From contig CM039184.1 of assembly GCA_008360975.2 (NCBI GenBank), forward strand, positions 48,884,797 through 48,948,796: 64,000 nt of DNA, given 5' to 3'. The notes beneath the pieces were generated by a model. That model had not been told where the DNA came from. It was given only the letters and a program-made list of their open reading frames with translations, and ran no database searches. The stretch is from Lichenostomus cassidix (Eukaryota; Chordata; Aves; Passeriformes; Meliphagidae). The translations under genes and the position numbers were made by a program. This document shows, piece after piece, positions 1-11,253 of this stretch (its first letter is position 1; every line of letters starts with the position of its first letter).

Positions 1-434
1 TTCTCGGCAGACACCAACTAACCACAATATTTTTTACGCACGTAGGGCGCTTGCCAGCTGACAGCCTGGAAGAAAAAGTCCAAACTCCATGGTCAGTCAT
101 GTTTGCTGCCTGTTGCCAGCTTTAAGCTAGGAAATAGCACGGGATAATTCCTCATGTTAACCTCATAAGGGCAGGAATACCCACGGCAAAGCAGTGACCA
201 ATTAGGGTTGCTGAGGATTTTGATGCAGACAGGTGGACAAGCCCTATTTTTCCTGTGGTTCACCACACCAGTAAGCCAAGGAATAAAGATGAAGTACTCT
301 GATTTAAAGCTGTATTCTCTCCCAACATCATTCTACCTCATTTTCTCAGGACATTTCATTGTGCATAATTCTGTATTTCCGCTGAACTTCCTTGCCCTAG
401 TCACACCAGGCTACAACTTGTGCAGGAAGCAGTT

Positions 435-466
435 TTGCACAGTGCATGTATTCATGCACTGTGCAA
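435..466. repeat. perfect inverted repeat, 14-bp arms, 4-nt loop
   Basis: TTGCACAGTGCATG, then TATT, then CATGCACTGTGCAA. The arms are exact reverse complements. Three flanking wobble (G-U type) pairs could lengthen the stem in RNA. It lies in KLB intron 2. No family assignment. Confidence 0.9.
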
Positions 467-1494
467 GGTAACAAGGTACCCAGCAGCATGGGCACAGTCC
501 AACAGGATGTCTTCCTAATTGCCAGATGAAATCAGGAAGCCCAAGAGCTTGCAATGTCAGTATATGAGAAGCTGCTAGACAAGGTCAAAATACTGGAAAG
601 GAGATGAGGAAATGTTACAAAGCAATACAATGGCATGTATTTTCAAAGAAAGCAACTTCTAAATATTAGGGAAACCATGGGAGAAAGTATGAAAATGTCT
701 GAAAATACTCATTGCAAAATGCAAAGACAGAGAATGAGGTAGAGGGTAAAGAGATAAGCCAGAATGGCCTTGTGAATAAAATGAGTACTTGATGTCTGCA
801 ATGAGGAAGGTTGAACAAATGGGAGCAGACATCTAGGGACAGAGTGTGTGACAACCGAGAACATTTTTGTTTCTAGAAGCATACTGAATAGATAGGGGTA
901 AGTTTAATTGCCAGAGCAAAAGATGCTGTGGTACTTGGGATGGTGCATGCTAAGAATTTGTGGCTGTTTAAATGGGTAGAGAAAAAAGTACTATTTAACA
1001 AATACTTTGTAGTAAAGAAAGTTAAAAGTTAGGCAGGTGATAGGGAGAGATCCAGTGGATCAGAGTGAGAGTATGCTTGTAGCATTGTCTGCAGGAAAAG
1101 TGAATGGAGAGGGCAGAACTGGGTGTTACAGTGCAGATGAGAAAAAACTCTGGAAAAACAAGGAGGAGGTGCAGGGCAGGAACAAGGGGCTGAAGGTAGG
1201 AAAGGTCAGGAGTTAACTAAGCTCCCTGTCACCAGTGGTAACAACCACAGAGGAAGACCTCAAGGCTTTTCTGCATCTACTGCAGGTGGAGCCTTGGAGT
1301 CCTGCAGGAGTAATAGTTTCAGTATGGACAGGGTATGGACAGGTACCTGTGCCACCAAGACACTGGTGTCAAAGGCACCCCTGCTTGGATTGCAACTGAA
1401 GTGAGTTTATTGCAATAGTCATGTTGCACATCACCTATTTTCATGACTCACAGGGCCACAAGTTACATACAGTGCAAATTGTACAGTACTCCCA

Positions 1495-1540
1495 AAACAC
1501 ACAGACACACAGAAGACACACAGACACACAGACACACACA
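1495..1540. repeat. CA-rich microsatellite (ACACAG/CACA)
   Basis: Imperfect tandem of ACACAGACACACAGA-type units, about 46 bp, in KLB intron 2. Confidence 0.85.
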
Positions 1541-2297
1541 TGAGTATGGCTCCCTATGGCCTGTCACATACTGGGACAGCCTGTTGGGAGAATGGCTCTC
1601 AGAACCAGCAGCTCCCCCACTCCCAGCACCAACCCTACCAACTGGCTGAGGGTGAAAAGAAATACTGTATTTGCAGAGGCTTAAGATACTAATAGTGTTT
1701 ATATTTCATACAAAATTAAATCTTTTGCCTTTAGAGAGAACCCCATGGACTGGTATTATGAAGGGCAATTCCAAAATTAAATCTGTGTTATTAAGACATA
1801 TTGTCTCTGTTTGGCATGCAGTATTCCTGAAGAATGACTGCCCTTATCCTACTGATTTCCTTCATATATTTTACAGAGGAGCAGGACCCCAGCATGTCAA
1901 TGACAGTCTTTGGTCACAGTCTTGTTGTTCTGCCATCAAGGTGTATACCCAGACAAAAGTGTCACAGTTGAGCTGCCAGCAATTAAAAGTGATATTCAAT
2001 AGATTTGTTTTCACTAATTTCTGATTCAATTTTTTACTTATTTAGTTTTAAAATCCAATGCAAATGTTGGACTTCAGCTTTCTGGGACAGGGACTATGTG
2101 TTTTTTCTGTGTTTATACAACACCTAGCACCAGTAGACCCCAATCCATGACTTGTACTCATGCAGCATAAATAATTTATGATTAACTTTACTGCCATGTT
2201 ATCTTTCTAAAAAAAAAAAGATTAAATTATTACAAAGCTAAATATCCAATAATCCAAAGTGCTCTTTGAATATCCAACAACTAATTTCTGTACAAAC

Positions 2298-2805
2298 CTT
2301 GTAAAACCTTATTAATGAAGTTTTTCATCATGTAGATGGCTGTAGTGTCATCTGTTTTCACATGGCTGTCAGTGAACCAGCCATTCTCTGCAATCAAGAT
2401 TCGAGGACTGTTGTATTCCAGTTTAATCCAGTTCAGTACTTCCCTCAAATTGAGTGACAAATTTTGTCCCATTTTTGGTAGAGTGTTTGGAGGTTTAAAG
2501 TTACTAGGACCAAAGGAAAATGCAAAGAAGTCAGCTGTTCCCTTTATGTAGTTTTTTTCATCTTCAGTAAAGCGTGGCAAAAACGAGAATTCATTTTTAA
2601 GTTCTTCTGGATAATCACCATCCCCATGGATAGGTTTAGCAAACCATCCGAGTACTCTCTCCATGGACTTCTGACATTTAGAAATGTCCAACTCATCTTC
2701 TGATTTGTTAGGTTCAATCCAGTGGGATCCCAATACTATGGACACCATTCCCTTCTGATGGGGTTGAAAGTGTTCTTTGTAGTTATGCCAAACTTTTGCA
2801 TGAGC
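2298..2805 (-). CDS. KLB: KLB coding exon 2 (C-terminal half of KL1)
   Basis: The exon follows the acceptor CACCAG and starts with [10 protein letters not shown]. It contains [23 protein letters not shown] (here [11 protein letters not shown]), [12 protein letters not shown], and [11 protein letters not shown] with the retained nucleophile-position Glu. It ends after KVLQ plus one base at a GT donor (GTTTGT) at 2297, phase 1. The 508 nt keep the frame with exon 1. Confidence 0.96.
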
Positions 2806-5800
2806 CTGGTGAGAGAAAAACAGCATTAAATTGTAGCCCTAATAAGTCTCTTTGTGTGTTGGCAGCTAGAGAGGCAAGTAGCTCCATCTGACTCTCTGCA
2901 GGCTTATATGGAAATACCAGTGAAGAGCTAAGGCACATGAATTAACCTGCACAGTTTAACAGGCAATCACTGTTAACCTGCAAGGTTCCTTGGGATGACA
3001 GCAATGCTCAGTAACTCATCAACTGCTCCTATGACATCTTAGAGCTGTGGCTTTTTGCCTTTTAATATATGTGTAAATTTCAGGAGAGGTCCCAGCAGGG
3101 ATGTGAACAGCTGTTACACAGACAGTTTGGAACTACACAGCTTTAATGGGGGGTATTTGAGCTCTGTGATCTAGACAGTCCCATCTGAGTCCTACTCTGT
3201 CAAGCAGTGATTCCTGATACAGTTAAAATTTTGAACCATCTTTACAATTGTACCATAAATTATGCATCTCATATGATATTTCATTTGTCAGTGCTGACTC
3301 TGTGCTACTAACTGCTCTGTGCTATGAGGGTTGCCTGGACTTACTCTGATCAGACTACATCCACTCCATCCCTCTTCTTGGGATTTAGTTGTTTTAGTTT
3401 GCCTAGTCGTGAGCAAGTGTTCAAGTTTTGATAGCTGCACAATACCTAAAGGTAAAGACTTGGACAAAGGACCCAGCTGTGAAGTTGGAACCCAAACGTC
3501 AACTTTCATGGTTCCGAGTGAGAATTTTGTTCAGGATTTTAGTTAATTTCTTCTTTGAAATGGCCATAACACTGGATCACATCTTAATAGCACTTTCCTG
3601 ATGATTATAATGTTTTAGAAAGCATAACGTTGTCACACATCGGAATTAGCTTCACGTCACATTGTTAATTACTTAAAGAAGGCAAATACAGCAAACAAAA
3701 CTTAAACAAAACCAGAAATACAGGGAAGACTGAGGAACCACTAGCACTGTCAAATTCCTATAGGAAAACAGGACAGGTAGGGGGTCAGAGAAGGGTGACT
3801 CTGGATCACACTGTGAATCACATCAGGTGATCTGACACGGGAGGGGAGCTGACCTCTCCCAGCTGAACAGCTGTCAAATGACTCAGGGTTTACCTTATGC
3901 CTAAAGTGTGGCTTTATATTCTTAAGCTGGAATGAAAATAACTGTTTGCACCCAGAAAAACCATTAGAAGCATTGTGAAACACTGAGTGCTGAGTTAGAC
4001 TGCCATCATTACGAAGCCAAACAGCACTGCTTACCTTTGAAAACAATTTCAGTTATTTTATCTAGAAACTCTCAGCCTTGACAGTTAAAAAAAAAAAACA
4101 ACAAAGGACCTGATGACAGGTAGATATTTGTTTAAGGTAGGGAGGACCAAAGAATTACAGTTTGTGAAATTTTGTGTATCAGTTGTTTATGGTTTCTAAG
4201 GTCATGCTTGTAACATTTGGTCAAGGTCTGTCTTTGAAAATACTGATAAAGTGACACTAACCTTTGATATGTAGGTTCTGTAGCTGCAGAGGGAAGCCAG
4301 CAAAAATGGACTCATGAGGTAAATTGCAAGATACAGCTGAAGTACTATTAAACTGAATTCTTACCAACCTCATCAGAAAATTTAAGTGGCCAGTGCCATC
4401 TCCTCAGTTGCCCTCACCGTCCTCTCCTGACAGTCACTCCAGCATGGGGTGGCTGCTGGGGCCAGTCTTACTCTGTTCTCTGCCTCTAGGCATTTCTCAC
4501 CTGGTTTCTATGCTTTTTCTCCAGACACAGGCCATGTATACCACTGTTGAACAAGAGGCATATGATTGCATTGGCTTAGCAAGAAAACCCCCACTGAAGT
4601 CAGCTGTGCAGCACAAGTACCATGACAGCAGCACCAGGTAAATCATAGCAATCTCACATTTCTAGGTGAAGTGGAGAAAGATGGCTTTGCCAAAAAATAA
4701 ACTAATTAGAATGTGATATTGACACGTAAAAGCCAATCAGGGACAACTGGTATTCATATGCATCTTCAGGAGTTGATTAGAAGAAAATAGAGTTACTATT
4801 AAAAATACTGCCTATAGTAGAGAATACAGCCACAGATATAATTCTAGAGGAGCAGACCTCAAGTATAAATAGGTACATTCAATATAAGTCAAAATAGAAT
4901 CCTCATATATAAATTTGTATGTATCACTGATGACTCAATTCTGAGGATTAACTCTTATTGAAAAAACTTGTCACTCTCTATAGTAAGGGTTTTACAGACA
5001 CAGTAGACACTATAATTTGCTTGGCTATAATTCTGTTTTGAGTTGTTAATTATCTGTGAAGCAGTTTAACATTCTCAGATAGAAGGTGTTTGCTAAATGC
5101 GAACTATTGTTGATGGAATCAGCTGATTTATATAATTAATTTTGTAAGACCAGATATTGAAACAAACTTCACTTTAAAAGCTGTAGCTGGATATTTTCAG
5201 TAAATCTGGACTAATCTTTTTTCAGTTAGAGTTTAATCCCTAATCTTTCACTTTCTCTGTTAGAGCAAGGACAAATGTCAAGGCTAAGTACACAGTTAAA
5301 GCAGGATCAATATTGGGTATTTATTCTAGATACATATGACACATTAATTTCAGCATATTTTCCTGGTAACAATGTAGAAAATATTCCCTGGACTTGAAAG
5401 TCACAGAGAGTGCTATGTTCCTTAGTACTAACCCTGTAAAAAAGGCTAGAGCAGTCAACTTAACAAACTGAAGACAACAGTATTGTTCTTCCCTCTTCTT
5501 GTAATATTTTCATGCTCCTTCAAATTCTGACTCTGTAATTTATCATGCACATGCCCAAAGAGCTTTCAATAGAAAGACCAATACTTTCAAATTCTTAAGA
5601 TATTTTAGTCAAGCAATTTTTCTGTGAACAGCAGTGTGTATACAAACGAATGTCAGGGGCATATGAAGTTATTTTAGTATGCTGGAAATCAGGAACATTT
5701 AGGAAAACTAGACTTGAAAAAATGCTAATAAAATATTTAGGCTTTTTGTTTAATTGTTTGGTGTTTAAACCATGAAGAGCTAGAATATAGAGGATGATGA

Positions 5801-8800
5801 TGATGACGATGTTACACTTCAGAAGAAGGGCAGGGGTGTGTGGCTTATTTAGAGAATATGTTTCAGTTCAAGGCCCTTTTGGTCTGTGGTAAAGATGCTC
5901 CATAATCAGTAGAACTAAAGTAGGGCCAAGCCCTTTACTTTGCAAACTGAATCTCAATCCTTGTGAAGGATTGCCTACATCTCGAGATGCAGGCAACTAT
6001 ACTTCTAAGAGGGTGTTACGAAGGATGAGGCTTTACTATTAAATTTGCTGTATGCTGTCTTGTATTTGGATTGTGTTTTCTCTAGTGATTACCAAGAAGT
6101 CTAAGAAAGCTAACCTGAAAATAAATCATCCAAGTATGAATCAGTGCTCAGCTTTACATCATCACTGAAGTCTACTACTGTTAGAAAAACCTTCCAGCAA
6201 AGACATTTACAAGCATAGATGATTCCGGTGTCCTCCCTAGAGCTATACTTGGTGGAGACAGGTTTCCCTCCTCATAAGAAATACCAGTGCTGGTGTAGTT
6301 TCAACTTTGTACATCCTGAGGAAAGGAGTCCCCTTTGGGGGAAGAGAAGGAAGTGTCTGTCTGGACGTAGAGGCAATTACTCCCCATTCATAAAGCAGAA
6401 ATTTGTTTTTCAGGAGAATGAATTATAGGACCTTCCTGGGGCACAGATCCCAAAGTCAGCAGTGTCCATGAAGAGATCCTGGCATAGTGAGATCTACCAA
6501 AGAGCTGGGAGTAAGGCAGCTGTGCACAGAGAAGAACCTGATCTGCAATGGATCTACATGGAGACACCAGGCTTGAAAGTGAATTTATTGCTTTTTCCAA
6601 GTATGTGATGAAGATGTTTCCTAGGGAGACCTCATTATCACATTTCTCTCCTGGGCTTTTCTGCCAGATGGAAAGGAGTGTGAATAATCTTTAACAGAAA
6701 AAAACCCACTCCTTTCTGCCTGTTATGCAGCAAAGGCAGAACTGCCTGGAGGGCACAGATACAGAGGAGGGAAAGAAGACAGGTTGGTCTGCAGCTTGTG
6801 ATATTTGCAAACCTCAATCCAAGTATGAAAGAACATAACTAGATACAGAGAAAATGGTAATAATAAATCAGGTATACATCTCACATAAGCCCAGCCACAA
6901 TGATTAATCTGCTTTGTATTTTTATGCTTCTTGTCAGGTTTATTTACTTACTAAATCAAAGAAATACATCTAATTTTTCTGTGTGCCATTTTTTTCTTCT
7001 CTGCCTCAGTAGGACAGCTGCCTCAGGAGCAAGACCAGTTTTTTTTTTAAATTTTCTTTGATATGTCTTTCAAATGTTGCATAGCAAGTTACATGTTATC
7101 ATTAATTGTTTTCTGATGTTGCCTTTGCAAAGTGCAGTCTCCTTTAATGAAGAACAGAAATACACTTTTGATGGACACTCTCCATCTGGTATAAGACTCC
7201 ACATGCGCCTTGTATTACTCATAATGACCATGCAATTGAAGACAGATTTACCTAAGTGAACACATTAGCAATTCATAATTAATAAGCATCGAAGTTTAGA
7301 TTCCCTATTAATTTCTGTACAGGTAGTGTCAAGTCCTTTTGAAATTATCAGTAGCAATTATTACCCTATGTGTATGAATAGCATATATGGTAACATGCAA
7401 ATAGGTTTTCAAAATTGAAATTTTTTAAAATTGAAATTTGAATTTTTTCTGGATTATTTTCCCAATGTGGATCTCCTAAGCAGGGGCTGGATGAAGACAG
7501 ACCAACCCTGCTTTCATTGAAAAGCCTTAATAAGATCATTATCTACCTAGTTACCTACCTGCACTCATTCATGGAAGCAGATAATTTTTCAGTCAGTTCT
7601 AAAATGCATGAAGATGATCCTTGAGGTCCTCTTCCAACCTGGTATTCTATGAACTTTTCCTTATGCCAGGCAAACATTTGAGTTTTAATACATTGTATTG
7701 CTTTTGAAAGCAATAAAATTTATGGTTTAAAACTAAGAGAAATTTCTTCAGCCCTTTTCTAGGGACACAAAGATCTCCAGCAACTTTCCAATTGTTCTTA
7801 CAATAAAATAATCCAAAGTCCAAAAAAGCAGAGGTTTATGGTTTGTTATATTGTTTTTGTGATTATATTAAACTTAGCTTCAGTTTATGGTTGATATATC
7901 ACATAAAAGCACGCCTTTATATAAACAGTGATTAGTTCTGATAGCACCACAACTGGAACAATGCACAAGGAAATTAAACTAAAAGTAGGATTCATGCAAG
8001 AGCTTCATTTAATTTATCCAAAGATACTACAAAAAGGCTTGAGAATGATTTTCAACAAATTGCTGTGTAACAGTGTGGTGGCCAAATTAGCTTCTTTTCA
8101 GCATTACAGACCTGTTTTTCCTGCTCAGTATATTTAATGGGTGGAGCTGGTTTGTGCACAGGGTGGCACTGAGGACAGTGTCTGTCAACAGCCTGTCCAA
8201 AAATGAAGCCTTGACATGGACAAGAATGTGGCTCTTCCTAAAGCCAATGACATAAATGGCAATCTTTCCAAGAGCTTTTACAGGCTTTGCCTCACACTAC
8301 CAAAACCTGACATTTTGGTTGGTCTTTTATTTTTTGGATAATGTTTTTGGTTTGCAATGAGAAATTAGAAGGTAGCCATAACACAATGTCTGAGAAACAG
8401 ACCAGTATATAGCAGTCCTGAAATAAAAACCCATGTGAAATCTCTCTGAAGAGAGAATCTTTTAACTTTTCCTGATCCTCAATGGAGAGATATGTTACAA
8501 TGCATGATTCCTGACTATGCATGAATATATTATATTAACACTGTATTGTCAACAATGCAAAATGAATTGAACATTTAGATTCACAAAAATCTTTGAGGAA
8601 GATTCTGGCTGGTTGACTTGAAACAATACCAGCTATGACTGCTGTGGAATTGCTGGCTTTCATTACAGTTTATTAAGAGGAAGAAATAATTATAGTTAAA
8701 GATAAGAAGAGTTGACTCATGTTGACTGGTACCTCAAGGGTTTCCATTCCATCTCTAACCCCAATCAGAAAACTCCAGTTCCTCAAATACATTACTACTA

Positions 8801-11037
8801 CAAATTCGAGATTCTTCATGAATCTCAAATCTTCAGAAATTTTACAGTGGTACAGGAGAGAACTGCTAATATGCTAGGTAATATTCATTATAAGGGGCTG
8901 TAAGAAGGGTACCACAGGAAAATAATTTCTGCCCAAAGGTAAAAAAATAATAGTTAAAGGATTGTGTGCTGCTGAAAGTTTCCTTAACTCTTTCATCCAA
9001 ATGATTTATTTTATACTCTAGAACTAGAAACAACTATTATATCAAGTCTGAGAGTTAAATAATATTGACCAAGAAAATTAGGTCAGTAATTTGTATATCA
9101 GACCCAGCTATGCTTGGCTTCCTGGTAAATGCAATTAATTCTTTGGCAGAGGTATTGCTCCCCGTGTGTGTTGGGATGCTTACATGGATTTTACAGAAAG
9201 TGCAGAGACTGCCTAGTTGGTACTCCATACTGGATTGTGACACTCAGAAATGAAGGCAAGGAATACTGCAAACTTATATGGTATCTTTCACACGTGTTAT
9301 ATGAAGTAGCACTTGAAAATAGAAAGAATGATTCAGCACCAGTTCTCTCTGAGATGCTTCACAAATCTTTATAGTTAAAATCATTCTTGTGCTAAGTCTG
9401 AAATCAGTTAGTGACTCAGGATGCTTGACAACTTTTCTGTGTGTGTAAAACTTCTATTGACTGCAGTGTGAATTTTTTGAAAAATGATATTCTGAAGGTT
9501 CAAAGCCAGAAGCAAATACAAGAATTCATCAGTTGCAGAATATTTTTAACTACTATGGCAATTAATTTTTCCCCATGCATACTTCTTTCTGTAAGACACA
9601 CCCATTCAGATTCATTTGTTAATTACATGTAAAATATATGTAATCTTTGTGACAGTAAAGAATAGTCTGAGCAGGGGGAATTATACTGGCTGCAGAGACA
9701 GGATAGTGACCTGCTCTGTAATGTACTTTGAGCACTACAGATGCAAAAAATACTGTACATCATGGAAATAATTTGAAACTCTCAAGTACTGAAGGAGACA
9801 CCTGTTTTCTTCCAAACCCAAGAAGTGCCAACCTTGATAGATTAGGAGCAAACATTTTGCAATATCATCTTACTAGAACTAATCATACTTACATGTACAT
9901 ACTCTATGGCTAGTAAAATTGATTCAGTATGCAAATACAAATGGATTTCCTTTTACACCAATAGAACAGTCATTTCAGTATGGCCAAATCAATGGTGAAA
10001 TCCATCTGTTTAGCTGAATGTAAAGAATAAAGAATGCTCTTTAATAGCCAGAGTTTGTATGTAGAAGCTAATTAAATAAAATAATAAACAAGCACTTTAA
10101 AACAATTACTGAGACAGCTGTTGTGATGAGCAATAGGATTAAAGTGACGATTAACAGAAAGACTGCCTTTGCAAAAGGCTATTTCTTGGTGCTTTCACAG
10201 TTGGTGATTTTTTTAAAGAACATTGATCACAGGACCAATTCCTCCCATTATTTCCCACAGCAGTACAAGATCAGTTTGTAAAATCTTACTATACTGTACC
10301 TTGATCAAATTGTGTCCTACTGAGTAGACAGTTGTTATTTTCCCTCTCTCTCCTGGAGCATGAATACCTGTGCCATACCCATGCCAAGCAATTAAATATG
10401 GATTGTGGATTGTAATCCAATACTTAACACGATCCCCAAAGGTCTGGAAGCAAAAGGTGGCATAGTCATTGAAGATATCAATTATGGATTCATTTTTCCA
10501 TCCCCCGTATTTCTCTTGCAGCATCAAGGGCAGGTCCCAGTGATACAGGGTAACCACGGGGTCAATGTTTCTGTATAGCAGAGAGTCAATAAGGGTGTTG
10601 TAATACTGAAGTCCTTTTTCATTGGGAACTGCCACCATTCCAGTGGGGAAAAGCCTTGACCATGAAATTGAAAACTGGTAAAAAGTAACTCCCAAAAAAT
10701 CCAGAGCAGCCAAATCTTTGTCCAACAAGATGTAACTGTCACTGGAGGTGCCTGTGCTGTCAGCATCCCTGAACTCCGAGTGGGTGAAGCGGTCCCAGAT
10801 GGAGGAGCCTTTCCCGTCCTTCCTCCAGCTGCCTTCCACCTGGAAAGCTCCCGTCCCTACACCCCAGAGAAACTCTTTGGGGAAAGTGTCATATAAAAAC
10901 ATCTGTGTTTCACTCACAGGGCTGAAGTGGGTGTCCTTTTTCCACACAGATCTTCCCTCTCCAGCAAGCCCAGTAACTATCCTTATGAAAACTAATGTCC
11001 AAACAGCAACAATTTTCTCCAGGCGTTGGCCACACAT
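2298..11037 (-). CDS. KLB: KLB, beta-klotho (5' part of gene, two coding exons)
   Basis: Beta-klotho is a single-pass membrane co-receptor that, with FGFR1c/FGFR4, binds the endocrine hormones FGF19/15 and FGF21 in liver, fat and brain. Two exons are visible, 11037-10300 (246 codons) and 2805-2298 (169 codons plus 1 nt), joined in phase 0. The 415 residues cover a hydrophobic signal segment (about 8-25) and most of the first glycosidase-like KL1 domain (about 50-415). In KL1 the glycosyl hydrolase family 1 acid/base position reads ITIHNP, with Asn212 instead of Glu, while the second Glu is kept in IAENGW (Glu386). This matches the known inactive-enzyme fold of KLB. The KL1 remainder, KL2, the membrane span and the tail lie left of the window; no further KLB exon is seen in 1-2297. 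The start at 11037 aligns with an internal Met of human KLB. Identification is secure. Confidence 0.96.
5955..5996. repeat. two adjoining hairpins
   Basis: CAATCCTT-GTG-AAGGATTG (5955-5973) overlaps by three bases a second imperfect palindrome, TTGCCTACATCT / CGAGATGCAGGCAA (5971-5996), which has a single A/C mismatch. Confidence 0.75.
7470..7654 (+). mobile_element. CR1-like LINE 3' tail (degraded)
   Basis: GATGATCCTTGAGGTCCTCT followed by TCCAACCTGG and ATTCTATGA resembles the 3' end of avian CR1 elements (GATGATCTC..AGGTCCCTTCCAACC..ATTCTATGA). An upstream CAGGGGCTGGATGA at about 7482 resembles the bases that normally sit immediately before it, so the copy may be interrupted by about 110 bp. 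Boundaries are approximate. Confidence 0.55.
10300..11037 (-). CDS. KLB: KLB coding exon 1 (start, signal peptide, N-terminal KL1)
   Basis: The ATG is at 11037-11035. The exon runs 246 codons to a GT donor (GTACAG) at 10299, after the residues VGHNLIK. It carries the secretion signal followed by the KL1 motifs [28 protein letters not shown] and YWITIHNP. The ending corresponds to the human exon 1/2 border, in phase 0. Confidence 0.96.
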
Positions 11038-11220
11038 TATAGTGCCAGTGTTAAAAATCAGATTTCTTGTACTGATGCTGAAAAAATTCCATTCTTTTGC
11101 TGGAGTTCACGCCGTGCAGACCGTCTTCACTTGCCACAAACTGCTGGAGTGTCTTATCAAAGCTTCGCTAAAAGCTTGTGATCGTAAGAGCTCTGTCAAT
11201 GATTAGCCTGAACTGTGAGA
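11038..11220 (-). other. KLB: KLB 5' leader (predicted), containing a decayed human-like N-terminal extension
   Basis: Read in the KLB frame, 11130-11038 resembles the first 29 residues of human KLB (KEWNFFS against human NEWIFFS, and VKTVCTA against MKPGCAA). The position of the human ATG is GTG (11130-11128), and an in-frame TGA lies at 11109-11107. Translation is therefore assigned to 11037. The 5' border is inferred from the TATA-like box. Confidence 0.6.
11195..11207 (-). promoter_or_regulatory. KLB: HNF1-like half-palindrome near the KLB start
   Basis: The minus strand reads GCTAATCATTGAC, close to the HNF1 consensus GTTAATNATTAAC (two differences). HNF1 acts in liver, where KLB is expressed. 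The site lies just downstream of the predicted start, so its role is uncertain. Confidence 0.3.
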
Positions 11221-11246
11221 TGTAGAACGGGTCAGAGAACGGTGTA

Positions 11247-11253
11247 ATTTATA
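11247..11253 (-). promoter_or_regulatory. KLB: TATA-like box of KLB
   Basis: The minus strand reads CCCTATAAATTACACC, about 210 bp upstream of the KLB ATG. This would place transcription start near 11220. Motif only; no expression evidence. Confidence 0.5.

Larger units (their letters stand above)
1..2297 (-). other. KLB: KLB intron 2 (partial)
   Basis: No stretch here codes for the next KLB segment (the GYTAWSLLDGFEW region in human), so exon 3 must lie beyond position 1. The intron holds a CA-rich microsatellite at 1495-1540 and a perfect hairpin at 435-466. Nothing else was recognised. Confidence 0.8.
2806..10299 (-). other. KLB: KLB intron 1 (7.5 kb)
   Basis: AT-rich intron between the two KLB exons. 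It contains a short GAT/GAC run near 5790-5811, a pair of adjacent hairpins at 5955-5996 and a CR1-like retrotransposon tail near 7611-7654. The open frames in it are short and have no recognisable domain. Confidence 0.85.

Noticed and set aside
435..466. Calling the hairpin a microRNA
   Set aside because: The perfect stem is only 14 bp, much shorter than a typical pre-miRNA, so it is kept as a structural repeat only.
10748..11206. 152-codon plus-strand frame over KLB exon 1
   Set aside because: It is antisense to the real KLB coding exon, and its openness follows from that codon usage.
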